Under the pieces are notes generated by a model, which saw nothing but the letters and a program-made list of their open reading frames with translations, searched no databases and was not told where the DNA came from. A DNA stretch of 64,000 nt from Demequina phytophila (GTDB lineage: Bacteria > Actinomycetota > Actinomycetes > Actinomycetales > Demequinaceae). Position 1 is the first letter of the stretch. Each line of letters begins with the position of its first letter. The stretch is from positions 372,001-436,000 of the forward strand of contig NZ_BBLW01000001.1 in the NCBI RefSeq assembly GCF_000971135.1, in the 5' to 3' direction. Shown in pieces: positions 21,095-28,506 of the stretch. A program made the position numbers and the translations under genes.

Positions 21095-21628
21095 ATGGCA
21101 TTCGCAAATGACACGGCGATGGCGCTCGAGTCGGGCGTGTTCCTGTCGAACTCCGAGCTCGAGCCGGACACGCTCACCACGCTCGACGAGCTGGTCGACT
21201 TCTTCGACCGCTTCGGCTACACCGGCGTCCGACCGTCCGGCGGGGACCTCGAGCCCGTGCGGGCGATCCGCACGCCCCTGCGCCGCCTGTTCCTGTCGAG
21301 CCGGGATGAGGCCGTCCCGCAGATCAACGCGATCCTCGCGGAGCATCGCGCGATGCCGCAGCTCGCCCGGCACGGCGACACGGACTGGCACATCCACGCG
21401 GCCTCGGACGACCGCCCGCTGGTCGAGCGCATCCTGGTCGAGACCGCGATGGCGATGATCGACGTGGTGCGCGAGCACGAGACCCAGCGCTTCTCGCGCT
21501 GCGCGATGGAGGACTGCGAGGGCGTGGTGCTCGACCTCAGCCGCAACCGCTCGCGCAAGTACTGCACGGTCACGTGCACCAACCGCGCCGCGCAGGCCGC
21601 GTTCCGGGCACGCCAGGCCGAGGACTGA
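21095..21628 (+). CDS. CGNR zinc-finger regulator (ABATE domain)
   Basis: 177-residue likely transcription regulator. The N-terminal ABATE-type domain has LDELVDFFDRFGY and RTPLRRLFLSS. The C-terminal treble-clef CGNR zinc finger is RFSRCAMEDCEGVVLDLSRN...YCTVTCTNRAAQAAFR, with Cys pairs CAMEDC and CTVTC. The canonical C-G-N-R tetrad reads C-T-N-R here, as in several family members. The EamA gene sits back-to-back, the usual partner of such regulators. Confidence 0.82.
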   Translation: MAFANDTAMALESGVFLSNSELEPDTLTTLDELVDFFDRFGYTGVRPSGGDLEPVRAIRTPLRRLFLSSRDEAVPQINAILAEHRAMPQLARHGDTDWHIHAASDDRPLVERILVETAMAMIDVVREHETQRFSRCAMEDCEGVVLDLSRNRSRKYCTVTCTNRAAQAAFRARQAED

Positions 21629-21669
21629 CGTCCGCGGATCGGGCGCGAGCTCCATGGGAGCATGGGCCC

Positions 21670-22275
21670 ATGCAGATCTACCGTGCCCGCACGTCCACCA
21701 TCTGGGGCTGGACGGCGATCGTGATCGGCGCGGCCGTCGCGATCCTCCACGTCTCGAGCGTCGGGTTCGCGTACGCGCACGGCGGGCTGGGCCTGGGCGC
21801 GGCGATCGCGCTGTTCGGGTACGGCGCGTTCTTGCGCCCGCATGTCGCGGCCGCGGAGGACCGCGTCGAGATCCACAACGTCACGCAGACCGCGGTGGTG
21901 CCGTTCGGGCGGCTCGAGAGCCTCAACACGCGCTGGACCTTCGAGGCGGTGGGCGACGACGGCTCGAAGGTGGGCGCGTTCGCGGCCCCCGCGCCGGGCG
22001 CGGCCACCACGCGCCGCCACGAGCGCGACGAGAAGGCGCAGATCGCAGCCGGTGCTGCCGCGCCCATCGAGCCGACCCGACCGGGAGACCGGCTGGGCAC
22101 CCCCTCGGGCGACGCGGCCGCGATGGTGCAGCACGCATGGGACGCGTGGCGCGCAGCGGGTAGCGGGGACGCACCCGTCGCGGCCGGTCGCGCCGTCCAG
22201 CGCCGTCCCGACTGGATCGGGATCGCGCTCGTGGCCGCGGGCACCGCGGCGGCGCTGTGGGGTCTGTTCTCGTAG
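21670..22275 (+). CDS. Small membrane protein with PH-like domain
   Basis: 201 residues starting MQIYRARTSTIWGWTAIVIG. Two adjacent membrane helices (about 12-30 and 36-54) precede a short beta-rich segment, RPHVAAAEDRVEIHNVTQTAVVPFGRLESL. This matches the actinobacterial low-molecular-weight PH-domain proteins. A charged Ala-rich stretch and a third helix close the protein. The function is unknown. No clear ribosome site was seen. It ends 1 nt before the convergent RidA gene. Confidence 0.6.
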   Translation: MQIYRARTSTIWGWTAIVIGAAVAILHVSSVGFAYAHGGLGLGAAIALFGYGAFLRPHVAAAEDRVEIHNVTQTAVVPFGRLESLNTRWTFEAVGDDGSKVGAFAAPAPGAATTRRHERDEKAQIAAGAAAPIEPTRPGDRLGTPSGDAAAMVQHAWDAWRAAGSGDAPVAAGRAVQRRPDWIGIALVAAGTAAALWGLFS

Positions 22276-22276
22276 G

Positions 22277-22639
22277 TCAACCGCGGTAGGCGGTGGCCTC
22301 GATCTCGATCCGCATGGCGGGGTCGATCAGCGCGCACTGCTGCATGGTCGCCGCGGGCCGCACGTCGCCGAACCATCGGCGCAGCACCGGCCAGCAGGCC
22401 TCGAAGTCGGCCGCGTCGGGCAGCAGGTAGCGCACGCGCACTACGTCGGCCATGGTGAAGCCACCCTCCTCGAGGGCCGCCGCGATGGTGGCGAGCGCGG
22501 CGTCGGCCTGGTCGGCGACGTCGGGGCTCGCGGTGCTGGTGGTGCCGGACACGAACGCCCAGTCCCCCTGCACCACGGCGCGCGAGTACGCCACGCGCTC
22601 CTCCCACGGTCCGCCTGAGCCGATGAGCTGTCGAGTCAC
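22277..22639 (-). CDS. RidA family enamine/imine deaminase
   Basis: 120-residue member of the YjgF/YER057c/UK114 (RidA) family, which hydrolyses reactive enamines such as 2-aminoacrylate. The core FVSGTTSTASPD, ALATIAAALEEGGFTMADVVRVRYLL and the ligand-binding Arg segment RPAATMQQCALIDPAMRIEIEATA are intact. The GTG start at 22639 has TAGCAT 6 nt upstream (plus-strand 22646-22651), indicating a leaderless mRNA. The physiological substrate cannot be told. Confidence 0.9.
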   Translation of the reverse strand: MTRQLIGSGGPWEERVAYSRAVVQGDWAFVSGTTSTASPDVADQADAALATIAAALEEGGFTMADVVRVRYLLPDAADFEACWPVLRRWFGDVRPAATMQQCALIDPAMRIEIEATAYRG

Positions 22640-22645
22640 GCCGCG

Positions 22646-22651
22646 ATGCTA
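22646..22651 (-). promoter_or_regulatory. Leaderless -10 box of RidA gene
   Basis: TAGCAT on the minus strand, 6 nt before the GTG at 22639. Confidence 0.5.
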
Positions 22652-22688
22652 CGCCCACCAGGCGTAACGTCGTGACCGGGGGTGCGCG

Positions 22689-23105
22689 ATGACCCAGTGG
22701 AGCACGCAGACCAAGGTGGGTTGGATCGTCGCGGTCGCGTGGGCGGCGCTGTTGCCCGTGCTCGCGCTGGTGGTGCCCGTCGGCACCGAGATCACGTCCG
22801 GATCCGACGGCGTCGAGACCACCCGCCACCTCACGCTCGCGCAGGCGGAGGGCATCTCCGGGGTGCTCACCGTGGCGGTGCCGCTGCTGCTCGTGCTCCT
22901 CGCGGGCGGCGCCATGGCGGCGCGCGCCTCCTGGGGCCTGCCGGTCGGGTGGACGCTGTTCGGGCTGCTCGCCGCGGCCAACCTGCTCGCGCTGATGTCC
23001 GTCGGGATCGCCGTGATCCCGGTGACCGTGGCGCTGCTGGTGGCGCTGGTGGGCCGGTCCTCGCCTACGCGTCGCGGGGCACCAGCGCCCGGTACGCGTG
23101 CGTGA
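22689..23105 (+). CDS. Hypothetical membrane protein
   Basis: 138 residues with hydrophobic segments at about 9-32, 58-75 and 85-124 (three or four helices) and a short basic, proline-rich tail. No family is recognised. Its last 41 bp overlap the 3' end of the convergent methyltransferase gene (23065-23105). The tail sequence is therefore constrained by, or is a by-product of, the other gene. Confidence 0.5.
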   Translation: MTQWSTQTKVGWIVAVAWAALLPVLALVVPVGTEITSGSDGVETTRHLTLAQAEGISGVLTVAVPLLLVLLAGGAMAARASWGLPVGWTLFGLLAAANLLALMSVGIAVIPVTVALLVALVGRSSPTRRGAPAPGTRA

Positions 23106-23802
23106 CGTAGCGCAGCGGGAGCAGGCCGTCGCCGTCGAGCCCAGGCGTGCGCGCGATCAGCGAGTCAAGCGCGGCGTCGAGGTCGCGACGGTAGGCCTCC
23201 CCCGCCGTGATGTAGGCGCTGCGCGAGTGGACCAGCGCGCGGAGGGACGATGCGCTGGCCGGCAGGGTCCACGACGTCTCGTAGGTCTCGAGCCGCCCGA
23301 AGGGCGCGCCCACGCGCGGACCGCCGTCGGCGATGAGCCGCTCGGCGGTCGAGTGGCCGATGATCCGGCTGAGCGACGCCATCCACGGGTCGCGCTCGTC
23401 GCGGATGTTCCAGACGAGCCCCAGCGTGCCCCCGGGCGCGAGCACGCGCGCCGCCTCGGCGCTCGCGGTGTCGACGTCGACCCAGTGCCACGCCTGGCCC
23501 AGCACCACCGCGGCCACGCTCGCGTCGGCCAGCGGGAGCTCCTCGGCGCGGCCCAGGGCGACGGCCGCGCGCGGCACGTGCGCCTCGAGCGTCGCGAGCA
23601 TGACGGGGTCCGGGTCCACGGCGACCACGTCGTGACGCGTCCGCAGCACCGCCGCGGTGAGCTTGCCGGTGCCGGCGCCGACGTCCGCGACGCGCCCGGC
23701 GACGCCGTCGAGCATCCAGGCCACCGCATCGTCCGGATAGCCGGGACGGCCGCGCGCGTAGTCGGCGGCGGCGCGCCCGAAGCTGGTCGACCGGTCGGTC
23801 AC
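23065..23802 (-). CDS. SAM-dependent methyltransferase (class I, type 11)
   Basis: 245 residues. Motif I is VADVGAGTGKLTAAVL at about 38-53, motif II VVAVDPDP, and the VVLGQAWHWVD segment follows with APGGTLGLVWN. This is a small-molecule methyltransferase of unknown substrate; relatives with QAWHW are annotated as generic type 11 methyltransferases. The GTG start at 23802 has TACCGT 6 nt upstream (plus-strand 23809-23814), so it is probably leaderless. Confidence 0.8.
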   Translation of the reverse strand: MTDRSTSFGRAAADYARGRPGYPDDAVAWMLDGVAGRVADVGAGTGKLTAAVLRTRHDVVAVDPDPVMLATLEAHVPRAAVALGRAEELPLADASVAAVVLGQAWHWVDVDTASAEAARVLAPGGTLGLVWNIRDERDPWMASLSRIIGHSTAERLIADGGPRVGAPFGRLETYETSWTLPASASSLRALVHSRSAYITAGEAYRRDLDAALDSLIARTPGLDGDGLLPLRYVTHAYRALVPRDA

Positions 23803-23808
23803 GCTGCC

Positions 23809-23814
23809 ACGGTA
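23809..23814 (-). promoter_or_regulatory. Leaderless -10 box of methyltransferase gene
   Basis: TACCGT on the minus strand, 6 nt before the GTG at 23802. Confidence 0.5.
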
Positions 23815-23901
23815 CCCCGCCCGACGGTGTCGGCGACCACGGTCCGGGCGCGGCCGTACGATGCTCGGCGTGCCCGTGATCCGCTGCGCCGAGCCCTCCT
23901 G

Positions 23902-24846
23902 ATGCCGCCGCGCTCCCCGCTGCCCCAGCGCGACGGCCTCGACGCGGCGTGGGTGCGCACCCCGGGGACGGGGCCCGGGGGGGTGCCTGCGTGGGCGACC
24001 ATGCGGGAGTTCCTGCTCGACCGGCTGCCCGCGTCCGCCGAGGTCGAGTCGCGGCTCGACGCCGGGGAGTTCGTGGATCAGGGCGGCGCGCCGCTGACCG
24101 GGGACGAGCCGTTCCGCCCTCATTCCTTCGTGTGGTTCCACCGTCCGCTCGCGCCGGAGGTGCCCGTCCCGTTCCCGGTGCCGGTCCTGGATCAGACCCG
24201 GAACCTCGTGGTGGTGGACAAGCCGCACTTCCTGGCCACCACCCCGCGCGGCATGCACGTGCGCGAGACGGCGCTGGTGAAGCTGCGGCTCGCGCTCAAC
24301 CTGCCGGAGCTCGCGCCCGCGCACCGGCTGGACAGGCTGACCGCGGGGGTGCTGGTCTTCACGACGCGGCGCGAGGTGCGGGGCGCGTACGCGGGGGTGT
24401 TCCAGTCGCGCGAGGTCGCGAAGACGTACGAGGCGCTGGCCCGGTTCGATCCCGCCCTCGTCTTCCCACGGCGACTCGTCGGGCGCATCGAGAAGCGGCG
24501 CGGGAGCCTGCAGGCGGAGCTGGTGCCCGGGGAGCCCAACGCCGAGACGTGGGTGGAGGTGCTCGAGGTGCGCGGTCGCCACGCGCGCTACCGGCTGACT
24601 CCGGTCACGGGTAGGACCCACCAGCTGCGCCTACAGATGGCCGATGCCGGGCTGCCGATCGTGGGCGACCCGCTCTACCCGGTGGTGGTCGACGCCGACC
24701 CGGCGGACTTCTCCGAGCCGCTCAGGCTGGTGGCGCGTCGGCTCGCGTTCACCGATCCGCTCGACGGCGTGGAGCGCGACTACGTGAGCGCGCGCGAGCT
24801 CGGATGGCCCGCGTCTCCGATTGCGAGTGGGCCCCTTCCGTCGTAG
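23902..24846 (+). CDS. RluA-family rRNA/tRNA pseudouridine synthase
   Basis: 314 residues. The catalytic motif HRLDRLTAGVLVFTTRR (about 141-157) contains the nucleophilic Asp. LVVVDKPHFLATTP, GRTHQLRLQMADAGLPIVGDPLYP and the C-terminal FTDPL place it in the RluA family. The RNA target cannot be told. An N-terminal S4-like segment is weak. The ATG at 23902 lacks a clear ribosome site. The last 67 bp overlap the convergent kinase gene (24780-24846). Confidence 0.85.
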   Translation: MPPRSPLPQRDGLDAAWVRTPGTGPGGVPAWATMREFLLDRLPASAEVESRLDAGEFVDQGGAPLTGDEPFRPHSFVWFHRPLAPEVPVPFPVPVLDQTRNLVVVDKPHFLATTPRGMHVRETALVKLRLALNLPELAPAHRLDRLTAGVLVFTTRREVRGAYAGVFQSREVAKTYEALARFDPALVFPRRLVGRIEKRRGSLQAELVPGEPNAETWVEVLEVRGRHARYRLTPVTGRTHQLRLQMADAGLPIVGDPLYPVVVDADPADFSEPLRLVARRLAFTDPLDGVERDYVSARELGWPASPIASGPLPS

Positions 24847-25442
24847 GTCAGCACGCCTGGGGCGCTGCGGGGCGAGTAGCGGCTCTCGAAGTCACGCTCG
24901 TTGGGGATCCACACCTCGTTCCAGAGCCGACGGTGGTCGCGGCTGAGCCGTGCGTCGCGCGCGAGCCCCCGCTCCTTCGCTATCTGGAGGTCGACGTCGA
25001 CCCATACCTTCACATCCAGCGAAGGAAGCACCTCGGGGTGGAACAACCCGATCAGGTCGACGACCAGCACGTTCGCACGTGGCACGGGCTCGGGGTCACC
25101 GAGGCAGCGCCGGCTCCAGTCGTAACGCCGGAAGGCGCCTGCGCGCTGCGCCCTGAACGGGTCGAGGAGCTCAGCCTTCAACCGCGTCCGCTCGACGCCG
25201 TCCCAGTCCGTTGATCTCCGATGGGAGCGCGTCGGGTCGAGGAAGTCGTCGCCACGCACTCGGACGGCACCGTCGACCACGGATGCGAGGTGCCGCGCGA
25301 GTGTCGACTTGCCGGCGCCGCAGTACCCGGAGATCCCGACCACGATCGGCGAATCGCGACTCGCCTCCGCCACGCTCGCCACAAGTTGTTCGACCGCTTC
25401 GCCCGACGGGCCCGCCGAGCGCTTCCCGGCCTTTCGACTCAC
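24780..25442 (-). CDS. P-loop uridine-kinase-like protein
   Basis: 220 residues. Walker A GYCGAGKST is at about 39-47. VRVRGDDFLDPTRSHRRSTDWDG resembles the substrate loop of uridine/phosphoribulokinase-type enzymes. NVLVVDLIGLFHPE is Walker B-like, and a lid-like stretch RLSRDHRRLWNEVWIPNERDF follows. The substrate is unknown. The GTG start overlaps the stop of the upstream nucleotidyltransferase gene by 4 bp, so the two are translationally coupled. The start of the accessory region and the overlap with RluA on the other strand suggest it was acquired. Confidence 0.7.
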   Translation of the reverse strand: MSRKAGKRSAGPSGEAVEQLVASVAEASRDSPIVVGISGYCGAGKSTLARHLASVVDGAVRVRGDDFLDPTRSHRRSTDWDGVERTRLKAELLDPFRAQRAGAFRRYDWSRRCLGDPEPVPRANVLVVDLIGLFHPEVLPSLDVKVWVDVDLQIAKERGLARDARLSRDHRRLWNEVWIPNERDFESRYSPRSAPGVLTYDGRGPLAIGDAGHPSSRALT

Positions 25443-25768
25443 AAGGTGACCGCGTCCGCGAGCGCCGATCGCGCAACCGACTCCTTGAGCAGCTGCTCCG
25501 GGAACACGTCGATGTCATCGCGCCCGAGGAGCGCGCGAACCTCCTCCATCAGGCCCGAGGCCCGCAGGAGCAGGTTGCCGGCCGCGGGATCCATATCCAC
25601 GAGGATGTCGATATCGCTGCCTTCGCCGGAGGTACCGCGCGCGACGGATCCGAAGAGCCGCGGACGGGTCGCCCCGTAGCGGGCGAGCAGCTGGTCGAAC
25701 TCTGTGCGTCGCGCGTCGATGAGCCCGCGCACTGCGCGAGCCTCGGGCGTGATCGCAGCCTCAGGCAC
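25439..25768 (-). CDS. Minimal nucleotidyltransferase (MNT/MntA-like)
   Basis: 109 residues. The nucleotidyltransferase signature is LFGSVARGTSGEGSDIDILVD at about 38-58, with Gly40-Ser41 and the metal-binding D52/D54 pair. VARG matches the MntA-type antitoxins, which inactivate HEPN toxins by adding nucleotides. No HEPN partner is present. Instead the gene is coupled by a GTGA overlap to a P-loop kinase. The tail contains RALLGRDDIDVFPEQLL, as in standalone MNT proteins. It may modify its partner or be an orphan; this is inference. Confidence 0.75.
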   Translation of the reverse strand: MPEAAITPEARAVRGLIDARRTEFDQLLARYGATRPRLFGSVARGTSGEGSDIDILVDMDPAAGNLLLRASGLMEEVRALLGRDDIDVFPEQLLKESVARSALADAVTL

Positions 25769-25949
25769 GCGCCCAGGGTAGCCGGAGCAACCAGAAGGCA
25801 GGGGAAGCGTCGCGCGGCCGCGCGATGCGGACGGAGCACTCCGCGGCGGTCCAGCGCCGACCGGGTTCCCTCGCCGGGCGCCCTCTCCTGTGCTGCGTGA
25901 AGTCAGGTCGCCCGCAAGGGCTCGATCGCCGCGATCTGATCAGCGGCGC

Positions 25950-26264
25950 TCAGGCGACCTGGAGCGGCGTGATGGCAGCGATCTGCGCGGCCATCCGGTC
26001 CTCGGCGACCTCGAGCTCATAGTGTGCCTGGAGGTTGAGCCAGAACTGCGGATCGATACCGAAGTACCGGCCCAGTCGAAGCGCCGTGTCGGCGGTGATG
26101 GCGCGCTTGCCGTGAACGATCTCGTTGATACGTCGGGGAGGCACGCCGATCGCCACCGCAAGCTTGTTCTGGGTGATCTCGAAGCCCTTGATGAAATCCT
26201 CCATCAGCACCTCGCCAGGGTGGATGGGAGCCCACTTCTCAGTGGTAGTCGACGAGTTCGACAT
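25950..26264 (-). CDS. higA: HigA family antitoxin
   Basis: 104-residue XRE-type antitoxin of the HigA/VapI group. It begins MSNSSTTTEKWAPIHPGEVL, where IHPGE(V/I)L is the family hallmark. The helix-turn-helix ITQNKLAVAIGVPPRRINEI and LRLGRYFGIDPQFWLNLQ follow. It binds and neutralises HigB and represses the operon. The start at 26264 lies inside the higB 3' end (26-bp overlap). The toxin-first order is usual for higBA. It lies within the accessory region left of ychF. Confidence 0.92.
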   Translation of the reverse strand: MSNSSTTTEKWAPIHPGEVLMEDFIKGFEITQNKLAVAIGVPPRRINEIVHGKRAITADTALRLGRYFGIDPQFWLNLQAHYELEVAEDRMAAQIAAITPLQVA

Positions 26265-26520
26265 CCTCCGCACTTCCTTCTCTCCAGGTGAAACAGATTC
26301 TCCATTGGTCATTGACACGGACACTGTGCTGGCCCGCGCGATCGCCCTTCAACAACTCGAGACGATTGCCAGGCGGAACCCGCAGCGAGTCGAGGAATCG
26401 AGCCGCGTGGATCTGGGCGAGCTTGCGAATGGCCGCCTTCTGCACGCGCGGATCGATCGACGGCACCTTCTCCCGACGCCACAGACGCTCGGTGTTCTTG
26501 TCACCGAACGATCTGATCAC
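26239..26520 (-). CDS. higB: HigB (RelE-superfamily) toxin
   Basis: 93-residue ribosome-dependent mRNA endonuclease toxin. It has the conserved MIRSFGDKNTERLW start, a KLAQIHAARFLDSLRVPPGNRLELLKGD middle, and the C-terminal catalytic region SVRVNDQWRICFTW. The WRICF motif carries the active-site Arg and aromatic. The toxin appears intact. The GTG start lies 12 nt from a double palindrome (26533-26563), the likely operator. Together with higA it forms a complete type II toxin-antitoxin module. Confidence 0.92.
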   Translation of the reverse strand: MIRSFGDKNTERLWRREKVPSIDPRVQKAAIRKLAQIHAARFLDSLRVPPGNRLELLKGDRAGQHSVRVNDQWRICFTWREGSAEDVELVDYH

Positions 26521-26532
26521 ACGAGCAATCTA

Positions 26533-26563
26533 TAACGCTTAGCGTTAATAACGCTAGACGTTA
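26533..26563 (-). promoter_or_regulatory. Double palindromic operator of higBA
   Basis: TAACGCTTAGCGTTA (26533-26547; arms TAACGC/GCGTTA) and TAACGCTAGACGTTA (26549-26563; arms TAACG/CGTTA) lie 16 bp centre to centre, immediately upstream of higB. This is the typical layout for cooperative HigA binding. TATAGA on the minus strand may be the -10. Confidence 0.8.
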
Positions 26564-26598
26564 AACGTGAACTCGACCGCATTCCGTAGCCGACCACC
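26554..26598 (-). repeat. Diverged ychF-like 3'-end remnant (copy C)
   Basis: Read on the minus strand it ends R-L-R-N-A-V-E-F-T-F-N-V-stop (stop TAG at 26554-26556), paralleling the ychF end V-V-E-F-R-F-N-V-stop. It shares 39 of 45 bases with copy B (28421-28465). No gene body precedes it. It overlaps the second higBA operator palindrome. Confidence 0.7.
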
Positions 26599-26681
26599 CT
26601 GTGACGCCTCGCGGACGAAGGAAGCGGGCACCTCGAACGTCGCACCGCTCGAGGTACCCGCCCGTCACGTCGGAGCCAGGA

Positions 26682-27617
26682 TCAGCGTCCCGCGACCACT
26701 CCTCCGTTGGGTGCAATCTCAGCGATGCGCGCGAGGTCAGCATCGGTCAGGACGATGCTTGCGGAGGCGATGTTCTGCGAGACGCGTGCAGGGTTGCGCG
26801 AGCCGGGGATGGGGACGATGTAGTCCCGCTGCGCGAGCAGCCAGGCGATGGCGAGCTGCGCGAGGGTCGCACCCTTGTCTTCGGCGAGCGCGGTGAGCGC
26901 CTCGACGATGGCGACGTTGGCGTCGTAGTGCTCGGGGGCCCAGTACGGGATGCGCTGGCGGAAGTCGGTCGCGTCGTAGGCGGAGCGGGGCTGGACCGCG
27001 CCGGAGAGGAAGCCGCGCGCGAGCGGCGAGTAGGCGACAAGGCCGATGCCGAGCTCCTCGAGCACGGGCAGGAACGCCTCGGACTGGCGGGCGAAGATCG
27101 AGTACTCGGTCTGGAGCACCGAGATCGGGTGGACGGCGTGTGCGCGCCGCACATTGTCGGGCGTCGTGTTGGACAGGCCGAGGTACCTCACCTTGCCGGC
27201 GTCGACGTACTCCTTCATCACGCCCACGACGTCCTCGACGGGCACGGCCGGGTCGTGGACGTGCTGGTAGAGCACGTCGATGTGGTCGACACCGAGGTTG
27301 CGCAGGCTGTTGTCGACCACGTTGCGGACGTGGTCGGGCTGCGAGTTGGGGGCATACGTGGGCGTGAAGCCGAACTTGGTGGCGATGGTGACCTGGTCAC
27401 GGATCGGCGCGAGGGCCGTGCCGAGGAGCTGCTCGCCGACACCCCAGCCATACATCTCGGCGGTGTCGAAGTGCGTGACGCCGAGGTCGTTCGCGCCGCG
27501 GATCGCGGCGATGGACTCGGTGTCGTCGCTCGGGCCGTAGCCGACTGCGGTACCCATCGCGCCGTAGCCGATGGCGGAGACGGCGAGGCCCTGACGGCCG
27601 AGGATGCGCTGTTCCAT
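26682..27617 (-). CDS. Aldo/keto reductase
   Basis: 311-residue NADPH-dependent AKR of the YhdN/Tas-like type. The N-terminal GRQGLAVSAIGYGAMGTAVGYG is present. The catalytic tetrad segments are visible: FDTAEMYGWGVGEQLLG (Asp, Tyr), ATKFGF (Lys) and DVLYQHVHDP (His). The cofactor-binding C-terminus is IVPIPGSRNPARVSQN. It probably reduces aldehydes or quinones. ATG 27617 has an AAGGGA ribosome site. It is divergent from a TetR gene with a palindrome between them, so it is probably repressed by it. Confidence 0.93.
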   Translation of the reverse strand: MEQRILGRQGLAVSAIGYGAMGTAVGYGPSDDTESIAAIRGANDLGVTHFDTAEMYGWGVGEQLLGTALAPIRDQVTIATKFGFTPTYAPNSQPDHVRNVVDNSLRNLGVDHIDVLYQHVHDPAVPVEDVVGVMKEYVDAGKVRYLGLSNTTPDNVRRAHAVHPISVLQTEYSIFARQSEAFLPVLEELGIGLVAYSPLARGFLSGAVQPRSAYDATDFRQRIPYWAPEHYDANVAIVEALTALAEDKGATLAQLAIAWLLAQRDYIVPIPGSRNPARVSQNIASASIVLTDADLARIAEIAPNGGVVAGR

Positions 27618-27644
27618 GGGGTGTCCCTTCTCGTGTGACTTTAC

Positions 27645-27666
27645 GACAGAATACGCCTGATCTGTC
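27645..27666. promoter_or_regulatory. Candidate TetR operator between AKR and tetR
   Basis: GACAGA-N10-TCTGTC, a 22-bp inverted repeat. It lies between CTGACA (minus -35, 27663-27668) and TAAAGT (minus -10, 27638-27643) of the reductase gene and just upstream of the tetR -10 box. Confidence 0.6.
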
Positions 27667-27689
27667 AGTCTCTGCCACTTGTGGCGCGC

Positions 27690-27695
27690 TATGAT
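27690..27695 (+). promoter_or_regulatory. Leaderless -10 box of tetR gene
   Basis: TATGAT ends 6 nt before the ATG at 27702. This favours that start over the in-frame GTG at 27681, which would lie upstream of the promoter. Confidence 0.6.
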
Positions 27696-27701
27696 GGATC
27701 T

Positions 27702-28298
27702 ATGAGCGAGGTCACCAAGCCCGGAGGCACGCGCGCGATCGCGCGCGACGCGGTCCGTGCGCGCATCTCCGAGGTCGCGCTGGACCTCTTCGATGAGCAT
27801 GGGTTCGACAACGTCACCGTCGAGCAGATCGCCGCCGCGGTCGGCGTCTCGCCACGTAGCGTGCACCGGTACTTCCCCGCGAAGGAGGACACGGTGATCG
27901 GCGATCCTGCCGGCTGGGGCGAGCATGTGCGGGACCAGCTCGTAGCTCGCCCCTCAGACGAGCCGATCTGGGACGCGCTCCTCGCGTCCTACGAGGCGTT
28001 GCTCGCGACCCCGGGTCGGAACGAGGCGCAGGGCAGGAAGGCGATGCGGGTGCTCGGCAGCACCGCGGCGCTGCGGGCCAGGAACCTCGAGAAGCACCTG
28101 CTGTGGGCACACCTGCTCACGCCCATCGTCGCCGAACGCCTCGACGGCGACCACCGGGGCCTGCGCGCCGAGGCCATCGTCCAGGCCTCCCTCGCCTGCT
28201 TCGACATCGCCCTGACCGCATGGGCCGAGACTGATGCCGAGGAGAGCTCAGTCGAGCTCCTCCGCCGAAGCTTCGGCGCGCTCCAGCCCACCGCGTAG
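27702..28298 (+). CDS. TetR family transcriptional regulator
   Basis: 198 residues. The N-terminal TetR helix-turn-helix is at about 14-60 (ISEVALDLFDEHGFDNVTVE, AAAVGVSPRSVHRYFPAKED). The ligand-binding part contains LRARNLEKHLLWA and SLACFDIALTAWAETD, resembling the MftR/acyl-type C-terminal families. The ligand is unknown. It is divergent from the aldo/keto reductase and presumably represses both genes through the palindrome at 27645-27666. It is part of the cargo between two ychF-end remnants. Confidence 0.9.
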   Translation: MSEVTKPGGTRAIARDAVRARISEVALDLFDEHGFDNVTVEQIAAAVGVSPRSVHRYFPAKEDTVIGDPAGWGEHVRDQLVARPSDEPIWDALLASYEALLATPGRNEAQGRKAMRVLGSTAALRARNLEKHLLWAHLLTPIVAERLDGDHRGLRAEAIVQASLACFDIALTAWAETDAEESSVELLRRSFGALQPTA

Positions 28299-28356
28299 CC
28301 GCCTCACGCAACACCTGACTCTGCATCCGTATGTCGCGCGGAACCAGCGCGCACGG

Positions 28357-28375
28357 CGACTGCCCGGAGCAGTCG
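28357..28375 (+). terminator. Hairpin after tetR gene
   Basis: CGACTGC-CCGGA-GCAGTCG, a 7-bp perfect stem 58 nt after the stop, without a T-run. Confidence 0.4.
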
Positions 28376-28420
28376 ACCCGAGCGCCTGCCTCGGATCAGC
28401 GACCAGCGGTTGAACCGGAA

Positions 28421-28465
28421 CTACACGTTGAACCTGAACTCGACCGCGTTCCGTAGCCGAACAAC
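28421..28465 (-). repeat. Diverged ychF-like 3'-end remnant (copy B)
   Basis: Minus strand ends R-L-R-N-A-V-E-F-R-F-N-V-stop (TAG, 28421-28423). Over the last 29 bases it matches the true ychF end (29331-29359) at 24 positions. Four of the five differences fall in third codon positions, as expected of former coding sequence. Confidence 0.7.
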
Positions 28466-28506
28466 GTCTGCTTGTCGACGCCGTAGCGCGCACCGCTGGA
28501 CGGCGC

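Noticed and set aside
25904-25961. 9-bp inverted repeat CAGGTCGCC/GGCGACCTG at the higA 3' end
   Set aside because: One arm is higA coding sequence and the stem is interrupted by a long loop. Too weak to call a terminator.
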